From: Jiangella alba
GTDB lineage: Bacteria; Actinomycetota; Actinomycetes; Jiangellales; Jiangellaceae
NCBI RefSeq assembly: GCF_900106035.1
Contig: NZ_FNUC01000003.1
Span: 1,116,001 to 1,180,000, forward strand
Direction: 5' to 3'
DNA: 64,000 nt
Made by a program: the position numbers and the translations under genes
The notes under the pieces: model-generated
What the model was told of the DNA's origin: nothing
The model's database searches: none
The model's input: only the letters and a program-made list of their open reading frames with translations
Shown: positions 63,461 to 64,000 of the stretch, piece by piece
Numbering within the stretch: the first letter of the stretch is position 1
Layout: each line of letters begins with the position of its first letter

Positions 63461-64000
63461 GTGAAGTCGCAATCAGAGGTCCCGGCGAGCCCCGTCCGGC
63501 GGGAGCGTTCCCGGGAGATCAAGCGGTCCGCGGTCATCTCCGCGGCCCGTCAGGCCCGGCTGCTCTCGCGGTCACAGCTGACCGAGCTGACCGGGCTGAG
63601 CCCTGCGACCCTCACCCCGCTGGTCCGCGAGCTGATCGCCGAGGGCTACCTGATCGCCCGGGGCGCGGACTCCTCGCGGGCCGGTCGCCCCCGGGAGCGG
63701 CTGGAGTTCAACCCGCGGGCCGAGCTCGTCGCCGCGGTGGCGCTGCGGCCGCACCAGGCCAGCTGCGAGATCGCCGACAGCGACGGCACCGTCATCGCCC
63801 ACGACGACGTCCCGCTCGGCCCGGACATCGTGGCCACCATCTGCGACGTCGTGCCGCGACTGGCCGGCGCCGGGCGTCCGGAGCTGCGTGGCGTCGCGGT
63901 GGCCGTGCCCGGTGTCACCGCCGACGGCGAGGTGCGGCTGGCGCCGTCGGTCGGCGTCGTCGAGACGCGCTCGATCGGCGACGGCATCCGCGCCCGCCTC
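63461..64000 (+). CDS. ROK-family transcriptional regulator (5' part)
   Basis: 180 codons from GTG 63461 to the window edge, still open. The N-terminal winged helix reads SREIKRSAVISAARQARLLS, SQLTELTGLSPATLTPLVRE and GRPRERLEFN. The start of the sugar-kinase-like ROK fold follows (VAAVALRPHQASCEIADSDG, GVAVAVPGVTADGEV). It is divergent from the PIG-L deacetylase and so may control it. The sugar-binding and zinc motifs lie beyond the window. Confidence 0.82.
   Translation, partial: MKSQSEVPASPVRRERSREIKRSAVISAARQARLLSRSQLTELTGLSPATLTPLVRELIAEGYLIARGADSSRAGRPRERLEFNPRAELVAAVALRPHQASCEIADSDGTVIAHDDVPLGPDIVATICDVVPRLAGAGRPELRGVAVAVPGVTADGEVRLAPSVGVVETRSIGDGIRARL

Overview
The window is high-GC DNA (codon third positions almost all G or C, many GTG starts, many twin-arginine and lipoprotein signals). 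This fits a saprophytic, filamentous-type Actinomycetota, but I cannot name the genus. It is dominated by carbohydrate catabolism: binding-protein ABC importers, glycoside hydrolases, sugar-acid enzymes (three intact enolase-superfamily dehydratases, four SDRs) and a regulator beside nearly every cluster (GntR/FCD, IclR, two LacI, PadR, ROK). There are no rRNA genes, no CRISPR array and no intact transposon.

Layout. 1-5000: end of a sugar-binding protein, an enolase-superfamily dehydratase, an SDR, a secreted clan-A (GH30-like) hydrolase and a golvesin/FN3 protein, closed by a terminator. 5295-17571: an L-fucose locus. It holds L-fuconolactonase, an aldose (fucose) dehydrogenase, an SDR, a zinc dehydrogenase, L-fuconate dehydratase, a GH95 alpha-L-fucosidase, a ribose-type ABC importer and a GntR/FCD regulator. 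The same operator-like word recurs before each of its three transcription units. 17770-18512: IS481 remnant. 18764-28170: a second sugar-acid cluster (DapA-fold lyase, SDR, DUF624, IclR, ABC importer, enolase-superfamily enzyme) containing a decayed DUF2264 gene. 28495-33150: GH16, GH36 and a truncated GH29. 33150-35170: a scar zone with a LA2681-type TPR/HEPN gene interrupted by TGA, the 3' part of a tRNA-Glu and a frameshifted tyrosine recombinase.

35295-45445 is the most interesting block: a GH172 (DUF2961) enzyme, a LacI regulator, a complete ABC importer and three DUF4185 proteins (the GH183 endo-D-arabinanase family, the third one divergent). LacI-type palindromes precede both halves. 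I read it as a candidate D-arabinan utilisation locus, that is, for mycobacterial/corynebacterial arabinogalactan or lipoarabinomannan. 45445-46405 is an IS21 istA remnant. 46722-50513 is a PadR-controlled DrrA-type ABC operon whose permease carries an internal deletion and whose padR region is partly duplicated. 51277-54548 is a LacI plus ABC-importer cluster cut short by a deletion that joins the permease to the tail of a response-regulator gene. A histidine kinase, PepSY protein, lipoprotein, LtrA protein, secreted phosphodiesterase, large PIG-L deacetylase and a partial ROK regulator follow to the end.

How it works together: secreted or surface hydrolases release fucose, arabinan fragments and other sugars, dedicated importers take them in, and intracellular hydrolases and dehydratases finish the job under local repressors. 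The many truncations (GH29, DUF2264, recombinase, ABC permeases, response regulator) show an accessory region being remodelled by deletion, unless some of the joins are assembly errors.
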